Positions 1 through 7,248 of a stretch of DNA of 64,000 nt are shown here, in pieces (position 1 is the first letter of the stretch; every line of letters begins with the position of its first letter). Location: contig CAIVVM010000024.1 of the NCBI GenBank assembly GCA_903909375.1, forward strand, positions 1 to 64,000. Reading direction: 5' to 3'. Origin of the DNA: an uncultured Alphaproteobacteria bacterium. GTDB lineage: Bacteria; Pseudomonadota; Alphaproteobacteria; Caulobacterales; Caulobacteraceae. Under the pieces are notes generated by a model. The model made no database searches and was not told the origin of the DNA. It was given only the letters and a program-made list of their open reading frames with translations. The translations under genes were made by a program, and so were the position numbers.

Positions 1-2
1 CC

Positions 3-509
3 GACTGGAAGGCGCGCGGGATCAGGACCGTGGTCAATCTGCGCGGCGGCTTCGACGCCAGCTTCCATGCCCTCGAGAAGGACGCCTGCCAGCGCCTGGG
101 CCTCAACCTCGTCGATTTCACCATCACCTCGCGCGAGGTCCCGTCCCGAGAGCGGGTGCTGGGCGCAAAGGCCTTGTTCGAGACGCTGGAATATCCGGCC
201 TTCATGCACTGCAAATCCGGCGCGGACCGGGCGGGCATCATGAGCGTGCTCTACATGCATTTCCGCAAGGGTCTGCCGATCCGCGAGGCGATGGAACAGC
301 TCTCGTTCCGCTACCTTCACATCCGCCACGGAAAGACCGGGGTGCTCGACTATACCTTCGCGAAGTACCTGACCGAAGGCGAACCGGCGGGAATGACGTT
401 CCTCGAGTGGGTCGAGAGCCCCCTCTACGACCCCGCCGCCATGAAGGCCGAATTCCGCACCAACATGTGGGGCAACCTGCTGACCGAGAGCGTCCTGCGG
501 CGGGAGTGA
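3..509 (+). CDS. Tyrosine/dual-specificity phosphatase-like protein, 5' end outside window
   Basis: The reading frame is open from the first bases of the window, so the true start lies upstream. The motif HCKSGADRAG is a CX5R phosphatase P-loop (Cys nucleophile, Arg phosphate binder), and the preceding VVNLRGG segment is typical of the small dual-specificity/PTP-like phosphatases of proteobacteria. The GTG at 30 is inside the conserved region and is not a believable start. Substrate cannot be told from sequence. Family call is firm, role unknown. Confidence 0.75.
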   Translation, partial: DWKARGIRTVVNLRGGFDASFHALEKDACQRLGLNLVDFTITSREVPSRERVLGAKALFETLEYPAFMHCKSGADRAGIMSVLYMHFRKGLPIREAMEQLSFRYLHIRHGKTGVLDYTFAKYLTEGEPAGMTFLEWVESPLYDPAAMKAEFRTNMWGNLLTESVLRRE

Positions 510-598
510 CGAGACCTCGCACCGCCGTCACATTGCCGCTACACCTGCCGTGAACACATCAGGCGCGACCTAACGCGCCCTCAAGGGAGCCTCGACAC

Positions 599-1582
599 AT
601 GACCGCCAGCCGCCAGATCCACCTCGTCCGCCGCCCCTCCGGCGTCCCCGTCGTCGAGGACTTCGCCGTGGTCGAGGTCGACACCCCGGATGCCGCCGAG
701 GGCGAGGTCCAGGTCCAGAACGTGCTGATGTCGGTCGACCCCTACATGCGGCCCCGCCTGACCGCTGACCAGCCGCTGGACGCCCCCATGCTGGGCGGCG
801 GCATTGGCCGCATCGTCCAGTCGCGCAACCCCCGCTTCAAGGAAGGCGACCTCGTCCGTCATGGCGCGGGCATGCAGGAGCGCTTCAATTCCGACGGCAA
901 GGGTCTGCAGGTGCTGACCCCCGACCCGGCGCTGTCGCTCAGCGTCTACATGCATGCGCTCGGCGGCACCGGCATCACGGCCTATGGCGGCCTGCTGGAA
1001 ACCGGCGCGCTGAAGGACGGCGAGCAGGTGTTCGTCTCCACCGCCGGCGGTGCGGTCGGATCAGTCGTCGCCCAGATCGCCAAGATCAAGGGCTGCTATG
1101 TCGGCGGCTCCACGGGCGCCGACGAAAAGGCCGCCTGGCTGCGCGACGAGGTCGGCCTCGACGCTGTCATCAACTACAAGACCACCCCGCTCACCAAGGT
1201 CCTGCGGGAGGCCATGCCCAAGGGCATCGACGTCTATTTCGAGAACGTCGGCGGTGGTCATCTGGACGCCGTCCTGCCCCGCATGAACCAGCGCGGACGC
1301 GTCGCCGTCTGCGGCATGATCTCCACCTACAACGGCGGCGGCGAGGGCGTGCGCAACCTCTCGACCATGATCTACAGCCGGATCCGCATGGAAGGCTTCG
1401 TGGCCAGCGACTTCCCGCACCTGCAGGCGGCCTTCGTCAGCGACATGACCGGCTGGCTGAAGGACGGCCGCATCAAGTATCAGGAGACCATCCTGGACGG
1501 CTTCGAGCGCGCGCCGGAGGGCCTGATCGGCCTCTTCTCCGGCCTCAACAGCGGCAAGATGCTGATCCGCGTTTCGGAGTAG
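599..1582 (+). CDS. NADP-dependent oxidoreductase, medium-chain dehydrogenase/reductase (CurA/leukotriene B4 dehydrogenase-like)
   Basis: The 327-residue protein has the MDR layout: an N-terminal GroES-like domain with the SVDPYMRPRL segment typical of the zinc-free prostaglandin reductase/CurA group, then a Rossmann domain with AGGAVGSVVAQIA around residues 150-162. Length matches this family. It probably reduces the double bond of enones or enals with NADPH; the exact substrate is unknown. The ATG at 599 follows AAGGGAG about 10 bases upstream. It appears monocistronic and is followed by an inverted-repeat pair. Confidence 0.85.
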   Translation: MTASRQIHLVRRPSGVPVVEDFAVVEVDTPDAAEGEVQVQNVLMSVDPYMRPRLTADQPLDAPMLGGGIGRIVQSRNPRFKEGDLVRHGAGMQERFNSDGKGLQVLTPDPALSLSVYMHALGGTGITAYGGLLETGALKDGEQVFVSTAGGAVGSVVAQIAKIKGCYVGGSTGADEKAAWLRDEVGLDAVINYKTTPLTKVLREAMPKGIDVYFENVGGGHLDAVLPRMNQRGRVAVCGMISTYNGGGEGVRNLSTMIYSRIRMEGFVASDFPHLQAAFVSDMTGWLKDGRIKYQETILDGFERAPEGLIGLFSGLNSGKMLIRVSE

Positions 1583-1617
1583 CGCTTAGCCGGGCGGACT
1601 GCACCCCACCCCAAATC

Positions 1618-1742
1618 CGCTCATCCCGGCGAATGCCGGGACCCAGATGGAATAGCGCACAGGCGGGTGCGACCTGCGCGGCGGTCTTCCAAACCACCGC
1701 TGAGCTCTGAGATCTGGGTCCCGGCATTCGCCGGGATGAGCG
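1618..1742. repeat. Perfect 31-bp inverted repeat, REP-like palindrome pair
   Basis: The 31 bases at 1618-1648 are exactly repeated as their reverse complement at 1712-1742, with 63 bases between. Each arm contains a small internal palindrome of the type CCCGGCGAATGCCGGG. It lies between two converging genes and could act as a REP/BIME-type element or an RNA-level bidirectional terminator. A diverged relative of the same sequence is seen near 27524-27564. Confidence 0.8.
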
Positions 1743-1783
1743 GTGGTGGGGGAGGTCAGAGCGAGTGGATTGCGCTCCAGGCG

Positions 1784-2446
1784 TCAGGTTCCGGCCACCG
1801 GCCTCGTCAGCCGGTGCGCCAGGAACGTCGCGCCCAGTCGCAGTCCCATCTCGTCGATGCTGTGCCCCAGCCTCGGCGAGACGTGGGTCACCACGTCCAG
1901 GCCGGCGGCTTCCAGCCCCTGTTTGGCCCTGGCCAGCGAGGCCACCGGCAGCACCTCATCGGCGTCGCCGTGGATCAGCAGCACCGGTGGCCGGGTGACG
2001 ACCTCGACCGTCAGTTCGTCGGGGTCGGCCAGCATGCCCGAGAAGCCCACGATCCCGGCCAGCGCCTGCGCCCGGCGCGGCCCCACATGCAGGGCCATCA
2101 TCGTGCCCTGGCTGAACCCCACCAGCGCCAGCCGGGCCTCATCCAGCCCAAACTCGGCCAGTTTGGCGTCGATGAAGGCGTTCAGCCCCGCCGCCGGCTT
2201 GCGCACGCCCGCTGCCCGGCCCCCCGGCGTCAGGTTGCTCAGGCCCCACCACTGATAACCATCCGGCGCGCCCGGGCAGATTTCCGGGGCGTTGGGCGAC
2301 AGGAACACCGTGTCCGGCAAGGCGCCGCGCCAGTACTCGGCCAGGCCGATCAGGTCGTCGCCGTTCGACCCGTAGCCGTGCAGAAAGATCACCATCGACT
2401 GCGGCGCCCCGCCGGAAGCGGGCAGGCGCATCGGCCCTTCAAGCAT
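1784..2446 (-). CDS. Alpha/beta hydrolase, phospholipase/carboxylesterase family (YpfH-like)
   Basis: About 220 residues, the usual size for the Abhydrolase_2 phospholipase/carboxylesterase family. The nucleophile elbow GFSQG sits near residue 112, the acid is in HGDADEVLP near 165 and the histidine in LGHSID near 199, giving a complete Ser-Asp-His triad. HGYGSNGDD near the N-terminus supplies the oxyanion hole. A cytosolic esterase of unknown substrate. I chose the ATG at 2446; a TTG six bases upstream is better spaced from GAGGACC and could be the real start. It converges on the gene at 599. Confidence 0.85.
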   Translation of the reverse strand: MLEGPMRLPASGGAPQSMVIFLHGYGSNGDDLIGLAEYWRGALPDTVFLSPNAPEICPGAPDGYQWWGLSNLTPGGRAAGVRKPAAGLNAFIDAKLAEFGLDEARLALVGFSQGTMMALHVGPRRAQALAGIVGFSGMLADPDELTVEVVTRPPVLLIHGDADEVLPVASLARAKQGLEAAGLDVVTHVSPRLGHSIDEMGLRLGATFLAHRLTRPVAGT

Positions 2447-2503
2447 CGTCAATGTCCGGTCCTCGCTCTGCTATGGACGCCTTCCATACACCAGCTTCGA
2501 TAG

Positions 2504-2659
2504 CGCGCCTGCCTTGCCGACCGCCAGGACCTGGCGCTGCGCGCCGGAGACGCCCTGCATCTCGCCATCGCCATGGCCCACGGCGCCGCGCTGCTCACCC
2601 TCGATCGTCGTCTCCACGAGGCATGCCTGGCGCTCGGTCACCCGGTAGAGACGGTCTGA
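2504..2659 (+). pseudogene. VapC-type PIN-domain toxin, C-terminal remnant
   Basis: The + strand frame encodes about 51 residues including LRAGDALHLAIA, HGAALLTLD and a short tail ending at TGA 2657-2659. This is the conserved C-terminal third of VapC PIN nucleases (the GDALHLA and LLTLD strands with their acidic residues). The frame closes at a TAG (2501-2503), and no N-terminal PIN half or VapB antitoxin is present, because the adjacent DNA belongs to the hydrolase at 1784. I read it as a decayed toxin gene. Confidence 0.6.
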
Positions 2660-2721
2660 ACCCCTCGAAGGCGCCATGGCCGCCGTGGTCACCACCGTCA
2701 GCCACGCGCTGAAGCAGGCCC

Positions 2722-4410
2722 TCAGAACGTCTGCTTCGCCCAGGCCGTCTTGCACAGGTGCTGGTCGCGGAAGGCGTCAGCCGTCATCGCCGTCACCCCG
2801 CCGCCCGAGGCCACGTCCAGCGCCTGGACCGTCCCGCCCTTGAACCCCGCCCAGGCCGGGACGCCCGCGCCATTGGGATTGCCGGTCTTCGCGAAGTTGG
2901 TCCAGTAGGTCGACATGGTCGCCTTCAGCGCGGTCTGTTCGGCGTTCTGGGCCGCGCTGGCCATGCCGAACAGATAGGGCAACTCGAACGCATGCGCCGC
3001 GCCCTGTGGCAGGCTCAGCGCATATTTGCCGCCGAATACGCCGAACAGCGGTACGGCGGTCTGGTCGCGGAACTCATACATCCAGATCGGCGCACCCTGC
3101 GCGGCGATGCGCGCTGATACGTTCACGCCGTTGCACGAGAAGGTGCTGTCGGTGCCCGCCGCCGCCGCCGCGCGGCTGGGCTGCAGCCCGACATCGTCGC
3201 CGTGTCGGCTCAGCGGATAGTATCCCGCCAGGTCGCTGACCGAGACGCCGGTCTGACTGGCCATCGCCTCCGCGCCCTTGTTGAAGCCCTCGGCCGTCAT
3301 CAGGAAGGAGCGGTCGGCGGGATTGAAGTTGGGCGGCTTGGCCGCAAAACGCGCGCCCAACTCGGCCAGGGCCAGGAACAGCAGGTTCTCGTCTTCGTTG
3401 GATCCGTTGATCACCGGGACCTTGTTGTTGGCGCCGGCCGCGAATGTCGCCTTGATGGACCGGGTCAGCACCTTGCCGTCAATCGAAGGGATCACCCCGC
3501 CGGTGGCCCGTTCGAACGCGCTCATCAGCTTGCCGCGCACCACCGTGTCGGGCAGGCCGCGCAGGCAGGCCGCCGTCACCGCACCGCCGGCGCAGGCCAC
3601 GCCCGGATCAGCGCCCGCCATTGCCGTCTCCAGCGCCGTCGTGCTCTTGGCCTCCAGCTGCGCCTGGGTCAGCTGGTCGGCGACCCCATAGGCGCCGCTC
3701 TGGATAATGGCCTTGTCGAACAGGCCCTTCGACAGCGGCGAAGCCAGGTGGGTCATCACGCTGAACCCCCCGGCCGATTCGCCGAAGATGGTCACGTTCT
3801 TCGCATCGCCTCCGAACCGGCTGATGTTGGCCCGCACCCAGCGCAGCGCCGCCTGCTGATCCATCATGCCATAGTCGCCCGCGCTGCCGTCCGCGTCGCG
3901 CAGCGCCGGGTGCGCCAGGAAGCCCATGGCCCCCAGCCGGTAGTGGATCGCCACGACGATCACACCCTTCCCGACCATCGGGCCCGGGTCAGCATAGGTC
4001 GAGGCGTCGCCGGTGGTGAACGCCCCGCCGTGGATCCACACCATCACCGGGAACGGGCCTTTGCCGGTGGGCGTATGGACGTCCAGATAGAGGCAATCCT
4101 CACTGTCGCCCCGGGTCCGGAACGGGCTGTCCGCCCCGGTCTGCAGACAGGCCGCCGCCGTCTTGCTGCGGGCGATCGGCGCCGTCCACTTCGCCGCCGG
4201 CGCGGGCGCCTTCCAGCGCAGCTCGCCCACCGGCGGGGCCGCAAACGGAATGCCGAAATAGCTGCGCATCGCCGCCCCGCGCTCGGTCGCCTGCACCGGC
4301 CCGTTCACGGTGTTCACCACCACCGGCGCGTCCGCCGCGAAGGCCGGCGTCGTCGCCAGGACTGCCAGCGCGGCCAGGCTCGCGGAGATTTTCGATGTCA
4401 GGTGGCGCAT
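2722..4410 (-). CDS. Secreted type-B carboxylesterase
   Basis: A 562-residue protein with a clear Sec signal peptide (hydrophobic run ending AFA-AD near residue 26). The oxyanion motif WIHGGAF lies at 125-131 and the nucleophile motif GESAGG at 210-215 (Ser212), both diagnostic of the COesterase/cholinesterase-like family, and the length is typical. The conserved early EDCLYL motif is present around 104-109. It should hydrolyse ester bonds in the periplasm or outside the cell; substrate unknown. No obvious operon partner. Confidence 0.88.
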   Translation of the reverse strand: MRHLTSKISASLAALAVLATTPAFAADAPVVVNTVNGPVQATERGAAMRSYFGIPFAAPPVGELRWKAPAPAAKWTAPIARSKTAAACLQTGADSPFRTRGDSEDCLYLDVHTPTGKGPFPVMVWIHGGAFTTGDASTYADPGPMVGKGVIVVAIHYRLGAMGFLAHPALRDADGSAGDYGMMDQQAALRWVRANISRFGGDAKNVTIFGESAGGFSVMTHLASPLSKGLFDKAIIQSGAYGVADQLTQAQLEAKSTTALETAMAGADPGVACAGGAVTAACLRGLPDTVVRGKLMSAFERATGGVIPSIDGKVLTRSIKATFAAGANNKVPVINGSNEDENLLFLALAELGARFAAKPPNFNPADRSFLMTAEGFNKGAEAMASQTGVSVSDLAGYYPLSRHGDDVGLQPSRAAAAAGTDSTFSCNGVNVSARIAAQGAPIWMYEFRDQTAVPLFGVFGGKYALSLPQGAAHAFELPYLFGMASAAQNAEQTALKATMSTYWTNFAKTGNPNGAGVPAWAGFKGGTVQALDVASGGGVTAMTADAFRDQHLCKTAWAKQTF

Positions 4411-4496
4411 GCCGTTTCCCCAGAAAGTCGCGTCCCGGATCCCGGAACATTCGGGCGATCTATGAGGCCGCCTGAGGCTGCGCGCAACGCCTCAGC

Positions 4497-5126
4497 CTAC
4501 CCCATTTTCCGATACAGTTTCGGCGTCAGCCGCCCCTTGCGCGCCAACAGCGACCGGATCTCGGCGTTCGTCGCCTGTATGCCCATCAGCCACACCTTGT
4601 CCGGGACCAGATGCTCGGCGTTGAAGGCCAGCCAGCCGTCGCGCCAGTCGCAGGCGTCGATGAATGCCGCCCGAAAACCCGGGCATCCCCGCACCCGCGT
4701 ATAGAGCGCCTTGAATGACGGCGCCCCCGGCCGCCGCACGGCCTCGCTCACCGACGCCCCGTCGCGCAGGTCGCTCAGCAACTGGCCCAGCGCCTGCGCC
4801 GGGACCATGGGTCGTCGCCCCCCGCGCCGCCGCCTGCCGCGCAATCGCCGCAACGCGTCACGTTCGGCCAGCCGGTTCGCCGCCAGCTGCGCCCGCACCT
4901 GCGCCACCGCCTCCCCGAACGCGGGCACGACCTGCATCCACCGGAACACCGTGCAATAGGCCGGCATCCGCGGATCGGCCGTGATCGCCTTCACCGTCTC
5001 CCCGGCGCCGATCCGCGTCAGGATCAACTCCCCCATCGCCCAGGTGAAGGCGGTGTCCTTCCACCCGGACCCATGGTCCATCGGCGGGATCGGCAAGTCG
5101 GGGGCGGGGTGTGGTTCGGTGGGCAT
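4497..5126 (-). CDS. Terminase small subunit-like DNA-binding protein (orphan)
   Basis: A 209-residue basic protein. The N-terminal half contains a helix-turn-helix pattern with ITADPRMPAYCTVFRWM, which resembles the terminase small subunit-like family in which this ADP-x-MP-x-x-x-TV-x-RW signature recurs. A weaker second copy of the same pattern (SVSEAVRRPGAPSFKALYTR) follows an arginine-rich linker, so the protein looks like an internal duplication. No large terminase, portal or capsid gene is nearby. It may be a phage relic or a domesticated DNA-binding protein. Confidence 0.55.
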   Translation of the reverse strand: MPTEPHPAPDLPIPPMDHGSGWKDTAFTWAMGELILTRIGAGETVKAITADPRMPAYCTVFRWMQVVPAFGEAVAQVRAQLAANRLAERDALRRLRGRRRRGGRRPMVPAQALGQLLSDLRDGASVSEAVRRPGAPSFKALYTRVRGCPGFRAAFIDACDWRDGWLAFNAEHLVPDKVWLMGIQATNAEIRSLLARKGRLTPKLYRKMG

Positions 5127-5281
5127 CCGGACAGTCCAACACGCGGCGACGTCAGTTCCGGACGCAGCTTCCTCTCCCTATTGGTTTCTCCGGGGGAGAG
5201 AAGGTTGGATGCGGGTCCATTCGGCTTCGGGAATGTGCCTGCACCCCCACTTTCCCCCGTCTCGAATGTTCCCTATAAGTT

Positions 5282-5351
5282 CTTACCTCCCCCGCAAAGC
5301 GGCGGGAGGGGGACCACGCCCCGAAGAGGGCGTGGTGGAGGGGGCAGGCCG
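5282..5351. repeat. Left inverted repeat of DUF559 cassette 1
   Basis: Begins CTTACCTCCCCCGC and contains two nested small palindromes (CCCCCGCAAAGCGGCGGGAGGGGG and a CCACGCCC/GGGCGTGG stem). The same consensus recurs at 5721, 7085, 8486, 9856, 31231, 32581 and 33029. Confidence 0.8.
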
Positions 5352-5362
5352 CCAGTCACCGC

Positions 5363-5788
5363 ATGAGACGCACTTTGATCGCAAACCGCGCCCGGGCCTT
5401 GCGACGGGTCATGAGCGACCCCGAGGTCATCCTGTGGACGCGTCTGCGTGGGCGCAGCCCCGACAAGCCTACCTTCCGCCGCCAGCATCCTTTCGGCTCT
5501 GTCATTCTAGATTTCTACTGCCCGTCAGCGCGGCTCGCTGTGGAGGTTGATGGCGCTACCCACTGGGACGACGCTGCTCAGGCGCGGGACGAGGCACGCG
5601 ATCATTGGCTCAGGTCCCAGGGCGTCGATGTCATGCGCATCCCTGCATCCCAAGTCTACAACCAACTGGGCGATGTCGTGGATGCCATCCTGTGGCGCGT
5701 GGACGAGCGTCTTCGGACGGGGCCGGCCCCCTCCACCCCGCCCTCTACGGGGCGCGGTCCCCCTCCCGCCGCTTCGCGGGGGAGGTAA
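5363..5788 (+). CDS. DUF559 domain-containing protein (VSR-like endonuclease fold), copy 1
   Basis: A 141-residue protein with the DUF559 core: FRRQHPFGSVILDFYC followed by LAVEVDGATHW, which carries the acidic and lysine/glutamine-type positions of restriction-endonuclease-like folds related to very-short-patch repair nucleases. The ATG is at 5363, just inside the left repeat. The final roughly 20 residues (Pro/Arg-rich, ending AASRGR) and the TAA stop are encoded by the flanking repeat itself, exactly as in the second copy at 32583. About 70 percent of core residues look shared by the two copies. Function is unproven; a role in processing its own repeats is possible. Confidence 0.8.
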   Translation: MRRTLIANRARALRRVMSDPEVILWTRLRGRSPDKPTFRRQHPFGSVILDFYCPSARLAVEVDGATHWDDAAQARDEARDHWLRSQGVDVMRIPASQVYNQLGDVVDAILWRVDERLRTGPAPSTPPSTGRGPPPAASRGR

Positions 5789-5789
5789 G
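5721..5789. repeat. Right inverted repeat of DUF559 cassette 1
   Basis: Reverse complement matches the 5282-5351 repeat closely from the GGAGGTAAGG end inward. It doubles as the coding sequence of the last residues and stop codon of the DUF559 gene. Confidence 0.8.
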
Positions 5790-5831
5790 GATTAAAGGGT
5801 AGGTGAGGGCGGCGCACCTGGCCATCCGCCT

Positions 5832-5875
5832 CTACCTCCCCCATGAAATGGCGGGCGGTGGTGGGGGCAGGCCGC
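5832..5875. repeat. Partial, degenerate copy of the palindromic repeat
   Basis: CTACCTCCCCCATGAAATGG followed by GTGGTGGGGGCAGGCCGC matches both ends of the 5282 repeat but lacks the central part, so it looks like an internally deleted copy. Confidence 0.6.
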
Positions 5876-5896
5876 ATGCACGGCCCATCACCCCAA

Positions 5897-5932
5897 CGAA
5901 AAACCCCGCCGGCTCTCACCGACGGGGCTTCC
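5897..5932 (-). terminator. Rho-independent terminator for the acyl-CoA dehydrogenase operon
   Basis: On the minus strand a GC-rich stem (AGCCCCGTCGG pairing with CCGGCGGGGTT around the loop TGAGAG) is followed by a run of T residues. It lies 27 bases after the stop codon of the gene at 5960, which is the last of the array, and so probably ends the transcript. Confidence 0.8.
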
Positions 5933-5959
5933 CGAACTCAAACTGCGATCAGCGGCTGA

Positions 5960-7057
5960 TCAATACCCCTGGATCCGCGCATACCGGTCGCGGTGGAACG
6001 CCTGGTTGCCAAAGGCCGCTTCCGCCGCCCGCGCGCGCTTCAGGTAGAAGCCCGCGTCATGCGCGTCGGTCATGCCGATGCCACCGTGCATCTGCACCAT
6101 CTCGTTGCTCACCAGATGGAACGTGTCGCCCATCTTGGCCTTGGCCAGCGACACCAGTTCCGGAACGTCCGGGGCGTCGTTGTCGATCGCTGTCAGCGCG
6201 GCTTCCACCGCCGAGCGGCTCAGCTCCAGCTCGGTGAACATCTTGGCTGCGCGGTGCTGCAGGGCCTGGAAGGAACCGATCACCTGGCCGAACTGAACGC
6301 GGGTTTTCAGATAGTCCAGCGTCACTTCAAAGGCCTGCACGGCGGCGCCCAGCATTTCTGCCGAGATGCCGGCCCGCGCACGGTCCAGGGTCTTTTCCAG
6401 CAGGGCCGCGCCGCCGGTCAGCTTGTCGGCGTCCGAGACGGCGACGTTGTCGAAGCTGACGTTGGCCGCGCCGCGGCTGTCGGCCAGGTTCAGCTTGGTG
6501 CGCGTCACGCCGGGGGCGTCAGCGGCCACCAGATAGAGTTCGACGGCGCCGCCCGAGACGGCCGAGACCACGAACACATTGGCCGCCATGCCTTCCAGCA
6601 CAAAGGTCTTCTTGCCCGAGAGCTTGCCGCCCGAAACGGTGGTCGCCACCTTGTCGGGGCGGTGGTGCGGACCTTCGTCGACCGCCAGGGTGGCGATCGC
6701 CGCGCCTTCCGCGATCTTGGACAGCCAGGCCGACTTCTGGGCGTCCGAGCCGCCCAGGATTATCGCCGAGGCGCCGCCCAGTGCGCTGGCCAGCAGCGGG
6801 CTTGCGGTGAGCGTGCGGCCGGTTTCTTCCAGCACCAGACCCAGGCTGAGGTAGCCGAAGTCCGAGCCGCCGTATTCCTCGGGGATGATCACCCCGGCCC
6901 AGCCCATTTCCGCCATCTCGTTCCAGGCGGCGACGTCATAGCCCAGCTCGGCGCCGCTATCGCGCATCTTGCGGAAGGCGGTGACCGGGGATTTCTCCTG
7001 CACCCAGCTCTTGGCTGCGTCGCGCAGCATGCTCTGTTCTTCAGTCAGAACGGCCAT
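5960..7057 (-). CDS. Acyl-CoA dehydrogenase family protein, short subunit (365 aa)
   Basis: A 365-residue acyl-CoA dehydrogenase with the N-terminal helical domain, middle beta domain and a C-terminal four-helix domain carrying FGQVIGSFQALQHRAA and QMHGGIGMTDAHD, both conserved FAD/subunit-contact segments. It is shorter and clearly different from the five roughly 400-residue paralogues that precede it in the same operon. In actinobacteria and proteobacteria such short/long pairs often form mixed alpha2beta2 enzymes acting on bulky acyl-CoAs such as sterol side chains; that role here is inference. ATG 7057 is preceded by AGAGGAAA. It ends the array and is followed by a terminator. Confidence 0.85.
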   Translation of the reverse strand: MAVLTEEQSMLRDAAKSWVQEKSPVTAFRKMRDSGAELGYDVAAWNEMAEMGWAGVIIPEEYGGSDFGYLSLGLVLEETGRTLTASPLLASALGGASAIILGGSDAQKSAWLSKIAEGAAIATLAVDEGPHHRPDKVATTVSGGKLSGKKTFVLEGMAANVFVVSAVSGGAVELYLVAADAPGVTRTKLNLADSRGAANVSFDNVAVSDADKLTGGAALLEKTLDRARAGISAEMLGAAVQAFEVTLDYLKTRVQFGQVIGSFQALQHRAAKMFTELELSRSAVEAALTAIDNDAPDVPELVSLAKAKMGDTFHLVSNEMVQMHGGIGMTDAHDAGFYLKRARAAEAAFGNQAFHRDRYARIQGY

Positions 7058-7084
7058 AGTTGTTGTTTCCTCTCATAAAGATGA

Positions 7085-7235
7085 CTTGCCTCCCCCGCAG
7101 GGCGGGGGAGGGGAACCGTCGGCCGAAGAGCCGATGGTGGAGGGGGCGGGGTCAGGCTCGGCGCCTGGTCTCGCCCCTTCCACCACGCCCTCTACGGGCG
7201 CGGTCCCCCTTCCCCGTGAATGGGGAAGGCAGGGG
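7085..7235. repeat. Paired palindromic repeats in gap between dehydrogenase genes 1 and 2
   Basis: Two head-to-head copies of the cassette-type repeat (about 7085-7150 and 7183-7235) enclose only a few dozen bases and no gene. They fill nearly the whole intergenic gap and share the arrangement seen at 8486-8636, including a matching centre (CTC..GCGCCTGGTCTCGCCCC compared with CTCCGAGCCTAGCCTCGCCCC). Confidence 0.75.
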
Positions 7236-7248
7236 TTTCAGATGATCA

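Larger units (their letters stand above)
5282..5789. mobile_element. DUF559 cassette 1: nuclease-like gene between inverted palindromic repeats
   Basis: The left end (5282-5351) and right end (5721-5789) are inverted copies of the same roughly 70-base GC-rich repeat, with only a handful of mismatches. Between them lies a single DUF559 gene whose last codons are encoded by the right repeat. A second element of the same plan and almost the same length is at 32581-33090 in the opposite orientation. No transposase or target duplication was recognised, so calling it a mobile element is inference from the paired structure. Confidence 0.55.

Noticed and set aside
3202-4704. 500-codon + strand open frame opposite the carboxylesterase
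   Set aside because: It is a shadow of the minus-strand carboxylesterase, which has signal peptide and catalytic motifs; the + translation is low-complexity and His/Arg/Gln-rich.
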